Assembly (NCBI GenBank): GCA_014607495.2
Contig: CP053161.1
Coordinates: 1-64,000 of the forward strand
Direction: 5' to 3'
Length of the DNA stretch: 64,000 nt
Source: Carposina sasakii
Taxonomy: Eukaryota > Arthropoda > Insecta > Lepidoptera > Carposinidae
Positions 48,879 through 60,224 of the stretch are shown here, in pieces (within the stretch, counting starts at the first letter, position 1; each line of letters starts with the position of its first letter). The notes beneath the pieces were generated by a model. The model saw only the letters and a list, made by a program, of their open reading frames with translations. It was not told the DNA's origin and made no database searches. The translations under genes were made by a program, and so were the position numbers.

Positions 48879-48993
48879 CTGTTGGCTGTGGGGTGACTTC
48901 AGCAGGCGGTGCTTGTCCGTTGCTTTTCACGGCTTTCTTCCTACCCCCTGTGGTGGCTGGGCTCTTCGTTGTCTCCCTGTCCGTTGTAACCCT
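48879..48993 (-). CDS. candidate internal exon (115 nt) of an unidentified minus-strand gene
   Basis: On the minus strand a clean acceptor (TTAATTATTGTTCCAG) opens a 115-nt GC-rich segment that ends at a donor (CCAACAG then GTGAAT). One frame is open throughout: it starts RVTTDRETTKSPATTGG, continues with RKKAVKSNGQAPPAEV and ends TPQPT plus one base. The other two frames have stops. If the donor is not used, the frame stops at TAA 48873-48871, so an alternative last exon is possible. The remaining single base fits the phase of the exon at 14721-14762. The peptide is basic, rich in Ser, Thr and Pro, and has a KSP motif, so it looks like a disordered linker. The family was not identified; a resemblance in style to variable linkers such as that of CaMKII is speculation. 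Confidence 0.6.
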
Positions 48994-49360
48994 CTGGAAC
49001 AATAATTAAATATATTATAAACACTAATTTTCTGTTGATACATCCCTTATAAAACATGTTGAAGTAAATTTCCTGTAAATATGATAAGATATTTGAAAGG
49101 CTTTATAGATATTCACTTTAAAATTTGTGTAACAATAAATATCTGTTATCTATCAATATCGATACCCTTTAAAATATATTTGCTAATATAGAACAAAGAA
49201 CAATAAATGAAGTTTATACAATAAAATAAACTACAGGCCTATAAATTGGACACCCATCAAAATCCAATTTGGATCGCTCGCACTAAATCCCCTATCTGAT
49301 ACGAAAAATATTAAATTTCATCACTAATTTCCTTACAAAGAAAAACGTGTCGCCACTCAC

Positions 49361-49382
49361 CGTAGAGAAGGTAGGAAAAGCT
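49361..49382 (-). CDS. possible 22-nt microexon upstream of the 48879-48993 exon
   Basis: On the minus strand a strong acceptor (CCATCTTGTTTTTCTAG) is followed by 22 nt and a strong donor (CTACG then GTGAGT). The intron to the next exon would be 367 nt. In the phase required downstream the exon reads AFPTFST. A longer exon using an earlier acceptor is also possible, since this frame stays open further upstream. Random matches to splice consensus are common in this much DNA, so this is weaker than the two exons downstream. Confidence 0.3.
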
Positions 49383-52300
49383 CTAGAAAAACAAGATGGG
49401 AATCTTGTTTTAAATGAAGAGAAATTTGATCGGACAGCTTTTGAAGTAACGATAGCACAAAGGGACTCTATAAAATGGAATCATTGGGTCGTGAAGGAGC
49501 AATCCACTTATTTCGGGGAGGACGGCGGAGTCGAGGGTATTATGCCGAGTCATGACTCACTGGAGCTGACTCACGCCGGAGTCCTGCCTCGTCAGTAGCG
49601 CACCTCGCAGCGCTTATTGCGCTGACTTGCCGAAATGAGCGAGCGTTTACTGTAATGCACTAATGCTGATTGATATCTGAATGACACATAAATATTATGC
49701 CGAGACGCTGACTCGATCAATTTTAAAGGCTAACTTGCTATGAAAATGTTTATTAAAGCTTAGCAATGTGGAAATTTATTATAACATTAAATGAAAATGT
49801 TTATAATTTGTTTTATATGTAGTAATAAGCTTGCAAATTAAAATCCACATCAAAAGTAAATTACACAATTAAACTAATGTATAGCCAAACAACATGAATG
49901 AAACCAGCAAATTAGTAATCTGCAAATAATGCTGCTGATTTCAGCTATTCATTGAATCAATTGAAGCAATCACGTGTACGGTGTAATAGAGTAATATTAG
50001 CATTTCATAGCAGTGTCACGTATATTATTTTTATCCGGACATGCCAAGTCAGAGTAATTTAACGATACCTACCCAATTTTATACAACTGATTAACATTAT
50101 TTGAATAAAAATAAAGCACTTAACAGATCGACCTTGACGAAAATTTCGATTGCAAAAATCCCACTGCTATCACGGCAGTACACGATAATGCTAAATTAAA
50201 AACAACAAAGATAGTCATATCGCCGTAGATAAAAATAAAGCAAACAGAGCGGCTCGTTGAACGAGATAAAACATTCATCAGCTGACCATACTCGTATGTT
50301 GTCATAACAGAAATTTACGATCAAATGCACCAGATCGCAGCGGGTTGGGTTACGAGGGGAGCTATACGACTTGGTAAGCACTCATGAAAAATGGGCCAGA
50401 GCTAGAGGGGGTAGTGTAGCCTGCCACCCAAAAAGGGTGGGGGCGACTGTCGCGGCTGTTTCTGTGCAGACACTGCTTTGACAGCGAGCTGCGTCATCAG
50501 AAAATTGATAAACAACCTGTTTGTTCGTGGCGTGTGGTGAATTTTATCGGTAGATCAATTTGCGGATTCCTTGGTATAGGTGATTTCATGAGATTGTTAT
50601 TATTCAATACATTATTTGTTATTGATAAATAAATGGTATCTAAGTACACTTTGACATTTTATAAACCTCACCTACACCACATCGTTAACGATTGCGCAAT
50701 AAATTGAATTTTTACTACGAAATACGAATCCCCTATTTAAATGTCCAGATTTTGGCTTGTATCAGATTTGAAATTTCTTCTAAGAACAAAACATTCAAGA
50801 AATAAATAACATGAGCGACAATATTTTGGAAAGTATTCCCACGAACTAGAAAATAATAGAACAATGTATGCATCTATTTAGACTAAATAAACTATCTATG
50901 GGAAATGGACAAACGAATAATATGTATATTGATATCGAAACAAAGGAACGATCACTGCAAAGTGGAGTCACTGTACACTTCTAACACTTGAAACTAACAA
51001 GGAAACTGATTTAAATATTTACTCTGCACATTCCAACATAGTTTAGAAGCTGAAAAATGTTTTGCAGCAAATGTAAATTCAAATAATTAAAACCAAATAT
51101 GTACATTACATAAAGTTGCGAGAGAACTTAAACAATCTGCAGGAAATTCGTATAAATAGAAAGTTTTAAAACGTTAATTAAAACTTTGTATTCGTATTGC
51201 ATGAGGGAAAGTTGATGGATGAGTCATTTAGATTCGTTATTGAATTTGGTTCTTATCCGAGCTATATTGTGTCACTGACTATTACATTAATATTTGACTA
51301 CACTATTGTTATAGTAGGTTAGATAACGAATACTTTATAGTAAACGACCGCTAGCTGATTCATATTGATATATAAATTGCCAATATTTAGTGCAAAAAAT
51401 AATCCAACACATAAGTCTTGGAAGTCACATACGAGTGAGAACAATAAGGTTACGGGTGCTATATACGAAAAGATTGCTTAACTTTAAAACGGCAAAAAGC
51501 TGAGAAAAAAGAATAGTTGAGTGAAAGTGAAATGTTCATTATGGAGAAAGTGGGGCCAGCACGCTACTCATGAAGTCATGACTGACCTACGCAATGCGCC
51601 TTGCGAAGTAGGCCACGGTTGGCTCACTCGACAAATGCAATACATACACGATGCAGAGTTATTATCACAACCAACGTAAATTACCCATAGACAAGTTTTG
51701 ATACCAAGTAATGTTGAACAAGAATAAGTATCATTGAAATATTTATGATCTGATATCGAATATCGACCCAGACACACGCTTGTTATGTATACAAATATGT
51801 ATTTGATTTGAAAATGTGTGATATTAAGATTACTTCTTCATAAAATATAAGATCCATTACACTCGTTTTACTCCACAGACTGGCATAAAACTGAACGATC
51901 CGTTTCATGTAACATTACCCTTTACTGTGTCATTCAACCCTATGCCAGCCGGGGGCGTAATGGGTGCCTTGGACCCCTTATCATACGCTCTGTGCGACAC
52001 AGATGAAATTGGTCATCGACTCATTCGACTCTATCGCCGGGATGTAATATAATTCTGTCATTATGACAAATGATAAGCTCATATTAATTGCAATCAGGGA
52101 AGGGATATTATTATAAACGAGTCATTCATAAAGCTTAATCAAGGTATGAAATTTCATATAAGTAGGTTCTAGGATTTATTATGTGATATCCGTCCACGGT
52201 AAGAAGATATGTTGTACAAACTAAATACATTTCCCTTAACAACCCCAAATGAAATGATATAAACTTCAACACCTAATGGCTAAGTTGAAAAGCAATTAAG

Positions 52301-55300
52301 CATTGTTTTGCACTGTGGAGCGAATCTGTTAAATCTCTCAAAATCTATTAAATCCCCACGACCCATAGTAGACTTTATACCCTCTACATAAAGGCAAAGA
52401 TAAGTTTCTAGGACCTAGGTACTACGGATAGTTCCAACACTTCCAACAATAACGCGCCGATTACTTAAGTTTGAAATTTAAACAGTTAGTTTGTTTATGA
52501 ACAAGATAATAGCTTTGAATAATGCAATATAACAGTTTTGAATAATGGGTGATAACAGGAACTAAGAAATGACCGCTATTTGTGTAAAGGTAAGTACTTA
52601 CCAAACAATTAGTTTCACAGTAATGTAATGGTGGGATATTCCAAATATGAAATGCCCTAGATAACCCATATAGTTATCAAGTACTACCCATATATGTTAA
52701 GTTCCAATAGTACTTGAAATAGCAAATGAAAAGATTGGTAAATTAACTACTTTTTGTTTTACTACTTTATTTAATAGGTACTAAAATTTGTGCCCATTAC
52801 CTGAAGCTCGTTTCATTTGTCTCCTATTTCAAACTCTATAATGATGAAACCGCAATGGCGACCACAGTGACTGTAACCGACCACAGATGTCAGATTAGAC
52901 TGAGATGATCTATATAGGACTCGTTGGTAATTCATGTACCTCTAACATAAGTCACAAATATCTGACCCAGTGGCTAAAACTGAATTTAGTGCTGCCAAAA
53001 TATTTAAAGCCAAAACGTTAACAATATCGACGCTGACATTCGATAAGATTAGTATAATAATGCCGCTATTTTTGTTTGCCGGTTCAATTGGCAGCATTGG
53101 AATTACTGTTTCCATCTACGATTATAGCGACTCTTTTGTTTTACTCAATTCTATTTGGAATTTAGCCGTTCCATCGCAAACAAGTTTCGCTTCGGAATAT
53201 TTACAACTAGTATCATCTAGTAAAATTCCAATAATTTTAAATTATGGAATAATATCTCACACCAGTCATACCGCAAGAACAAATTATGTATGTAGTCAGT
53301 TAGATCTAATACAAATCTATCGCCAAGGCATTGAACATTTCCATTGATTCCATTTAATACATTTACACGTAGCCGTCAGACACAGACGGTAGACCGTGTG
53401 TAATTCCCGTATATGGCTTACCACTAGGCACTACAATACACATCCAAAAGCCTTTGTGACTTTGATAAACACGTGCACCATTGTCGGTTAAATTGCTTTC
53501 TCGGAGGCTTTCCTGTCAAAACTAATGAGCACTAAAGGGAAATGTGGTGGGTTATATTGAACGCGCACATTTACATAAGCATGGGCCATGTATGCAGTAG
53601 GTATATATCTTTCGATACGGTTCATTTGATTATCATTATAATTTGGTTTTTAATCAAAATTTTAAGTATCATAATATGTCTCATAAAACTAAGGCTAAGG
53701 ATAATAATATGTAAAGATGGTTTATAAAAATAAAATCAGGACCATAGAACACTTTTCGATAGAAAAACCAATACTAATCCATAAGCTTTACAAGCAAATT
53801 AAACCGAGTTTAGAAATAGAAGAGGAATTAATGACGACAAACTTGTGATTAGCCTTTACTTACAAAATAGTGTACACCTAAATAAATAATGCGAACTAAA
53901 TTGACTTCACCACAACGTATCTTCTCTATAAGGCAACGTATTTCACAACTACACAAATTAGCATAAACATTCGTTCCAATGCGTTCTACTTGGAAACCAC
54001 AATAAACGACCACTCCCAATGATCCAGCGCATAAAATTATACGAATAAGCAAGCATATGTTCCGCTCCTCCGTGTTCTTTAAAAACGGCTCGATTATACC
54101 ATTTACGTGGACCCGTTATTATGAATAACAAGTTGAGCACGCATCGAGGTAACGTTCATTTTTTTTCCACAAGTCAACAGTAATGATGATACACTGTCCC
54201 TGTTAAATGGCAGGTGAACGGCTCGTTGAGTGCTTTGGAACGATTTGTTTGAGCGTCGCCTTGGGGCTTGTCGCCGACATCCCGAGAGTAATCTTATGAA
54301 ACTGTAAAGCGACTACGGTAAAATTGCCTGTCGGGCAGGTTCTAGGAATAATTGTCTCCTATAAAGTAGACACTTTTTAGAACAACTTTATCATCCGACT
54401 TTTGAAAGATCAAAGTCAAAAACTTCAAGGATCAAAGTGAAACGAGGGTTGCTGTTAATTACGTTTTTCCAATTTTTATAACGACGATGACATTTAAAAA
54501 TATACTAGGATTTTCTTTAACAACTTTAAACGTTGCCTTAACAATAAATATTGTATGGATACAGCTCGTAAGAACCGTAAAGGTTAATATAATACAGAAA
54601 AGTAGTTGTCGCGTAAACAAGAAACCGTTTCATAATACCTAGATAGTACCTACCTACTTACAGAGGCATTATCTGCTCAATAACAGGATATTATTACTAC
54701 AGGTGTTATGCAATGGCAGCACACTCGGTGCATGTTCATGTTGACCTTTGTAAGTAGGTATGAAGTGAGTAAGATTGTAAATGTATTCAAAATGAACAAG
54801 GATATTTATAAAAGATATTATTATAGATAGAGTGCCCATTGTTTGCCTTTGATAAAAGTTTTCCACATAAATATTATGTGTATTGTGAATTTAATGTAGA
54901 TTACTTGAAAAAGACAATTTTCTAGAGTTTCAAAGAAATTATATGCAACGCAATCTTCTACTTGTACAGAGCCACATTCCAAACGGGTCAAAATCCTGAA
55001 CACCGCAAAACTTTCCCAAAAAAAAGCTTCGCCGCAGGTAATGCCATAGCGCGTTCACAAGCAACATATTCTCGTACATTATCTCTCAATCTCGTGAAGC
55101 CGGAGAAGTGCCTGGGGGCAAGAGTGCACCACGACCCGTCCAACCGGTGCCTAAGTCTATGCAACCGGGCCCCCCGCTCTCCTCATCTGAAAACCGGTCT
55201 GTAACTACCCACACAGCTTATGGGCGCAGGGCTCGCCTACACTAACTAGATTACTGCCCGATATGGCTCTATGCACACCATACTCTGTTAGATCATATAT

Positions 55301-55535
55301 CGGCGATAATTCTAGCTGCATATTTTTTGTATTATTTACAAACTCCTATACCTATTATAACCCGTAATCTGTTCGATTTTTTTTATTAGCATAAGAATAC
55401 ACAATTTAACTAACTTCCAACATTCGGTGCAGTAAATTTTGACTTCCTATCCACCTTCATTTCGGCGAAAAAGGACCAAAAGCAAAGACCTTGCATTGCG
55501 CATTTGCTATGACCAAAAAGGACTTGGATGAGTTA
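49383..55535. other. long non-coding stretch
   Basis: Nothing firmly supported. GC-richer patches lie at 49540-49650, 50380-50480 and 51930-52040. The longest open frame is 125 codons at 52970-53347 (+), a hydrophobic product with no recognised family, no splice support and AT-rich composition like its surroundings. An open frame at 54962-55204 overlaps a GC-rich patch at 55090-55240 without recognisable domains. Confidence 0.35.
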
Positions 55536-55602
55536 TGCAATGCAATGCGGCACTGCTTTTGAGTTAAAAGTTTACTCAAAAGCAGTGCCGCATTGCATTG
55601 CA
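55536..55602. repeat. perfect 29-bp inverted repeat with 9-nt loop
   Basis: The left arm 55536-55564 (TGCAATGCAATGCGGCACTG, then CTTTTGAGT) is the exact complement of the right arm 55574-55602, and the loop is TAAAAGTTT. All 29 pairs match, and pairing stops abruptly at the base. It is not within a recognised MITE. A related word TTGCATTGCG lies about 45 bp upstream (55491-55500). Confidence 0.9.
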
Positions 55603-57417
55603 AAAAATAGGAGGGGAAATACCTTTCCCTACACATAAAAGTTCAAGCAACATAAGTGCGACCGTAAAGCAATGTTTAAACTTGGATCGGACTCAAGTTG
55701 TTATTAATGTCTTGTGCAGTCGTTTTTACTCACAGGGATAGGAAATTAATCTACTTGGAGTAGACGTGCCGCGGAAAACTGGGCCAACATATTATAACGA
55801 AGAAATTAAATCCAAATGAGACGAAGAATCCAGTAAATGAATCGTAATCAACTTTTCTTAAGACCATTGAGAACAGTTCCTTCGGTAGTAACAAGCAAAA
55901 TTGTTAAATCGAATTATTAGAAATTAGGAACTGACATTTAATTACGACAAGAAATAGTAGCGGCTTCCGCTAAAAGAAACATAAATTATCTTCCATTATC
56001 AAAGAATACACTAGGTGTTTCACACAGGTATTCTGAGGTAGTTGCCGAGAAACCAGCGAATCCTCCAAGCACTTTGTTATTAATATTGTTTAGTGCTCTA
56101 CTCTAATTTACAATCTCGACTCTATCATAGCGACGTTATGAGCGTGAACTGAAACATGTCTATATTATTTCCTAAAACAATGGAATTTCTTGAGAATTTT
56201 CACATAGCATTGTCAAACAGCCATTTGCAGACAATTAATAAGGACTACACACAATTAGCATTGATAAAATAGGATGTTTGAAAACCAAATAATGGGAGTT
56301 TTAATAATAAACTTATGTAAAAGCTTAAATTTTGGGACGATCTCGTGTTAACATAGCAAGCAGATGTTAAATATGTTCTTAATATTGACCATGAATATAC
56401 ATAGCCAGTATACGTATTTACATAAACTATAATTGGCTTTATGTAAATAATAGCGTACCTATACATTACGTAAGTAGGTACGTAGAGAGAGGTATACGAC
56501 TATACCCCCGAGTCTGGTTGGTCGATGTAGCCGATGAGATTTATTCACGTCATTCTAACATACGGCAGTGGGCGGAGGAGGAACGTGGGTTGCGGGCTTT
56601 CATGCCCAAATACCGCCTTTATGTAGTTTTGTCTAGCTATTTAAGTCCCTATTTAGAACTCTATTATTCAATAGCTGTATTTTACTAGAAATTCCAATTT
56701 GTATGTTAAAATTCCCACCGGGGCTTCAATTCTTAGTACGCCTATAATATGACCATTGCATAACAGAATGCAGATAAAGTAAAGCTGGAAGTTTAACTGA
56801 ATGACGTCGAACAGTATTATATTATTGGAAATAGCATAAAACAACTTGCCAATGGGAGGGTATTTATAAATATGAACTCTCCCCGACCGCTTTATTATAC
56901 AGAACAAAGGAACAACAAAGACCAACAAAGAAGTTAGAAAAGAACAAAAGCAAACATCGAACCGAGTGAAACGAGCTGTTTCCTTCCAAGGCGATGTAAT
57001 AACAATAACAACATGGCCGACTTTGTCCGTACGTGCGCCGCGTAGTGATGTACGCGACTGATCTAATTCCAGCCTCTTACGAATATACGCATGTTTCACT
57101 ATAGGTGTAATAAACTGCTCAACAGAACTACCGGCTAGCAAGTAAACTGCATCGAAAACCGAGATGGTAATAATACTATGCACGAGTCAGAGAGAGACGC
57201 TAGGTTATCGGGGTGTGGCTGTCTATAGGTACTTTGTATGCACTGGATGTGGGTATAACAGCGATGTACAGCACGCGAGGGTATCGTATACACCTATACA
57301 TGTACCTTCATACATAAACATATGTGTGTGTCTGTATATGGATAGTCAAGCTCATCCTATTATATGCTAATTTACTTTCCTAAGCAAGCTTTCGATGCAA
57401 ATTTTGATCAGGTATGT
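55603..57417. other. non-coding stretch
   Basis: A GC-rich patch at about 56505-56610 (gagtctggttggtcgatgta) may be a retroelement fragment. A 171-codon minus-strand open frame at 56668-57183 has a hydrophobic C-terminal half; no domain was recognised and its base composition resembles the surroundings, so I do not call it a gene. Confidence 0.35.
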
Positions 57418-57425
57418 AGAAGAAT

Positions 57426-57670
57426 CAGCCGCGTGGTGCCAGCAGAGTGGAGTTTGTACCACCCCTGCCTACCCGTGGGTATCGTTAAGGGTTTCCGGGA
57501 GGTGGGCAGCAGCGCCTCCCGTACTGACAACATAGTCCGAAAATCACACTGCGTTTACCAACTCGCTTGCCCAGCGTGGTGACTAAGGGCAAAACCCTCC
57601 TGTGGCAGTAGCCTTGTGGCGTGCCCTGGGTGAGGCCTACGTCCAGCAGTGGACTGCAATAGGCTGAAGA
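57426..57670 (+). mobile_element. SINE-like retroelement with LINE-type 3' region, copy 2
   Basis: It begins GCCGCGTGGTGCCAGCAGAG and shares its whole length with the complement of 25753-25992, including ttaagggtttccgggaggtg, ctgacaacatagtccgaaaa and cagcgtggtgactaagggca. It extends further at the 3' end: gtggcgtgccctgggtgagg, cctacgtccagcagtggact, gcaataggctgaagaagaag, which would encode LGEAYVQQWTAIG then stop. AGAAGAAT flanks it (57418-57425 and 57671-57678), but the GAA-rich tail makes that duplication uncertain. Confidence 0.78.
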
Positions 57671-57678
57671 AGAAGAAT

Positions 57679-58040
57679 GAAGAAGTAAATATAAATAAAT
57701 ATCAACTGTTACTCATAGCGGAACTAGGTGTAAAGTTATGGCCGGAGACATGTCCTATTTTTAAAAAGGAATATTGGTTTAAACGACAGTAAAATATACA
57801 ATGTAAACATTCTGAAAAATTATTCTATAAATAACAAAGAAATCTAAATGAAAATCGATAACTACGTAAGCAGATGGAATACAAATAAAATAAATTAAAA
57901 GGAAGCACGTCCTATTGATAAAATAACTGAAAGTGCTCTACATAAAAATACAGTTAGAGAAAGGAAATAGCCCAATGAAACAAACTACTAAATACAAGCG
58001 TTGCAAATTGATAATTTCAACTGCCAAGTTTAGGGCATAC
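57679..58040. other. non-coding, AT-rich
   Basis: Nothing recognised. Confidence 0.4.
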
Positions 58041-58059
58041 TACGTTGCATAAAATCATT

Positions 58060-58345
58060 CAAAAAATCTGTACCAGTGTACCGCTGGCGTCCGTCACCTC
58101 ACGGTCCAAAAGGCCACAAATCACCAAGATCACTTCACGACGTCACGCGAAACATTCGAAAACAGACAAAACATGTGACGCTAGTGCAGTGAAAGGTAAG
58201 ATGCGTTCCGTAAACCGTTCCGAGTTACAGAGCAGTGGTGTCACCGCGGGAGAATGGCGCAAACTGGCGGCAGCGGGGGGCCTTCCCGCGCCCGCCCTCA
58301 TCCCGCACCGCGGCCCGGGCCAGCCAGACACGAGCTTGCATAATT
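58060..58345 (+). promoter_or_regulatory. CpG-rich block, possible promoter with first exon
   Basis: This is a strongly GC-rich block in AT-rich DNA. At 58186-58195 the text gtgcagtgaaag is followed by GTAAGA, a good donor, so the segment ending at about 58194 could be a plus-strand 5' untranslated first exon. The part at 58240-58330 is very rich in CpG. A 100-codon plus frame runs through it (58045-58347) and a minus frame of 62 codons overlaps; neither is recognised. No TATA box or conserved initiator could be fixed. It could equally be a regulatory island. Confidence 0.3.
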
Positions 58346-58347
58346 AA

Positions 58348-59726
58348 TTACAATTCACACACACTGCACCTTCCGCACCAGCAAGGTCATTGTTTTTGTG
58401 ATAAAAAAAAATACAGAGACAATGTAAGGAGAACAGGCACAAAGGTATCTTAGACATATTACTGAAAATCGAGCTTTTATTGGATATTTAAGAGGACATG
58501 ACTATAATGAATGAGTAATGATGATTCTTGGAATAATAACATATAATTGATGTTACAATGTAAAAAGAAGAATAAAGTTATTATTGCAATTTAGAATAGT
58601 CCACCAATTAGCGCGAAATTCACAATGAATAAAAACAATACAAATAAACCACTTAGTATTCGAACGCACAAAGAAATAGCATTGAACATTCCAAATAAGG
58701 GCAGACGTTAAAACTTGTTATCGTTATTATCACAAAAAGAAGTACTGCCTGTCAAGCAGGTCAAAACGAATATTAACCTTCAAAGAAAACAAGAACACAG
58801 TATTGAGTACGTTAACACAGACCCTTTTGACGGTTCAGAGGGAGTTTGGGGTGGGGATTCTGACATGGGGGGTTCAGTTACTCGGGCGTGCCAGACGAAA
58901 CCCGGCATCCCGCACTTGTCGCGATCGATAGCCGCTGCACAGGAACTCGCATTAACTAACTCACCCAATAAAGGTGGAAAGTCGACCGATGCTGTTGCAA
59001 ACTTTACCGATTACGAGGCTGTCGGAGCAACTCCTGTACTCGTATTATAGTTAATCGACATCGGATACACTGCTGCAGGCGAAGAGGTTTGCGCGTTGTT
59101 TCTACTGTAACCGGAGTGTTGCCTCGTGTTGAACAATGACGTTGATTGATGTGGAGAATATAATGCCAAGGCATAATCTTAGTACGTTACGAAGAAAGGG
59201 AATTATCATCATTCTTATCACACTTATTGGAAATGGTTTTTTTGTGATATTCAATGGCATAAAGTATATTTTTCTGATAGTGATCCAACTATTAACACTT
59301 TAAACCACGTCCACTTATATTTATATTGTTGGTAGAGTTTTGGATGGAATTTGCATGATTCTCTGCTATCATACCTGAGAACATGTACCCACAACTCCTG
59401 AAGATATTAATAATTTTAAAGAAAAGTAATTCTAAATAATTCTAGTCTAAAGTTGAACGCCAATCGGTTACCTATTCCGATTCCCCAATAATTTGCATAA
59501 CGAATACTGTTCGCGACATTTTCCTCCGGAAGCTGCATTTCAGTTCTATTAAAACTTCTCAAACGAGTAATTACTTGTAATGCTATGAATATTTATAGGT
59601 TAATTAAACAAAGAAAATGTAGATTGGCTCTGGTTTTAATTTAAAACATTACCATTATCTCCATATAACTATCATAATAAGAAATACCAGTATATTGCAC
59701 AGTTTATCGTGTATTGCACAACATAA
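58348..59726. other. non-coding stretch with one open frame
   Basis: An open frame of 111 codons at 58715-59050 (+) is hydrophilic (SMALL, Gly- and Ser-rich middle part around GSEGVWGGDSDMGG), lies partly in a GC-richer patch, and has no recognised family or splice support. The rest is AT-rich. Confidence 0.3.
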
Positions 59727-59734
59727 CGTGCCAT

Positions 59735-60216
59735 CAGTGTTGGCAACCTAGAATGATGCGCTGATCGTACCAGGGGCGTAAAATTATCGTACCTGACGAA
59801 AAATTATCGTATACTTTTGAACGACATAAAAAAAACGTTAATTATTAATAAAATAGATATTATTACGAACTTATATTGCGCTGAGCCGCTCGTCATGTTT
59901 TTTTTTTTCGAATTTTATGATTTTCACATGGGTACATTGCGTACAAATGGCGCGAAAATTTGTGTGTTTCAAAAGTTTTACAAAAATAAAATGGCTCCAA
60001 AGTTGATCAGACATAAATTGACAAAATATGTAATATTCAACGAGATATATATTTATATATTTCTTATCTATATATGAGTGAACGAAACTATCGAAATCCA
60101 TTACAATTCGAAAATTATCGTACATTTGTGTACGATAATGAATCGCAATCGTACATCGTACGCTGGTATCAAATTATCGTGCATGTACGATAATTATCGT
60201 ACGGTTGCCAACACTG
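59735..60216. mobile_element. hAT-type MITE with 8-bp target duplication and ATTATCGTAC repeats
   Basis: Ends are CAGTGTTGGCAACC and its complement. Flanks are CGTGCCAT at 59727-59734 and 60217-60224, an exact 8-bp duplication. Near both ends the word ATTATCGTAC or its complement recurs (three times on the left at about 59780-59815, at least five on the right at 60110-60200), as expected for transposase-binding subterminal repeats. The interior is AT-rich with overlapping open frames on both strands that match no known transposase. Confidence 0.93.
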
Positions 60217-60224
60217 CGTGCCAT

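Noticed and set aside
52569..52589. Tiny first-exon candidate: ATG, seven codons, then GTAAGTAC.
   Set aside because: The donor lies in a palindromic GTAAGTACTTAC and no partner exon or promoter could be identified.
52970..53347. 125-codon plus-strand open frame.
   Set aside because: AT-rich codons, no recognised family, no splice support; frames of this length are expected by chance in 64 kb of DNA.
56668..57183. 171-codon minus-strand open frame, the longest non-transposon frame here besides the mariner.
   Set aside because: Hydrophobic but without domain, motif or conserved-looking composition; kept only as a note in the region entry.
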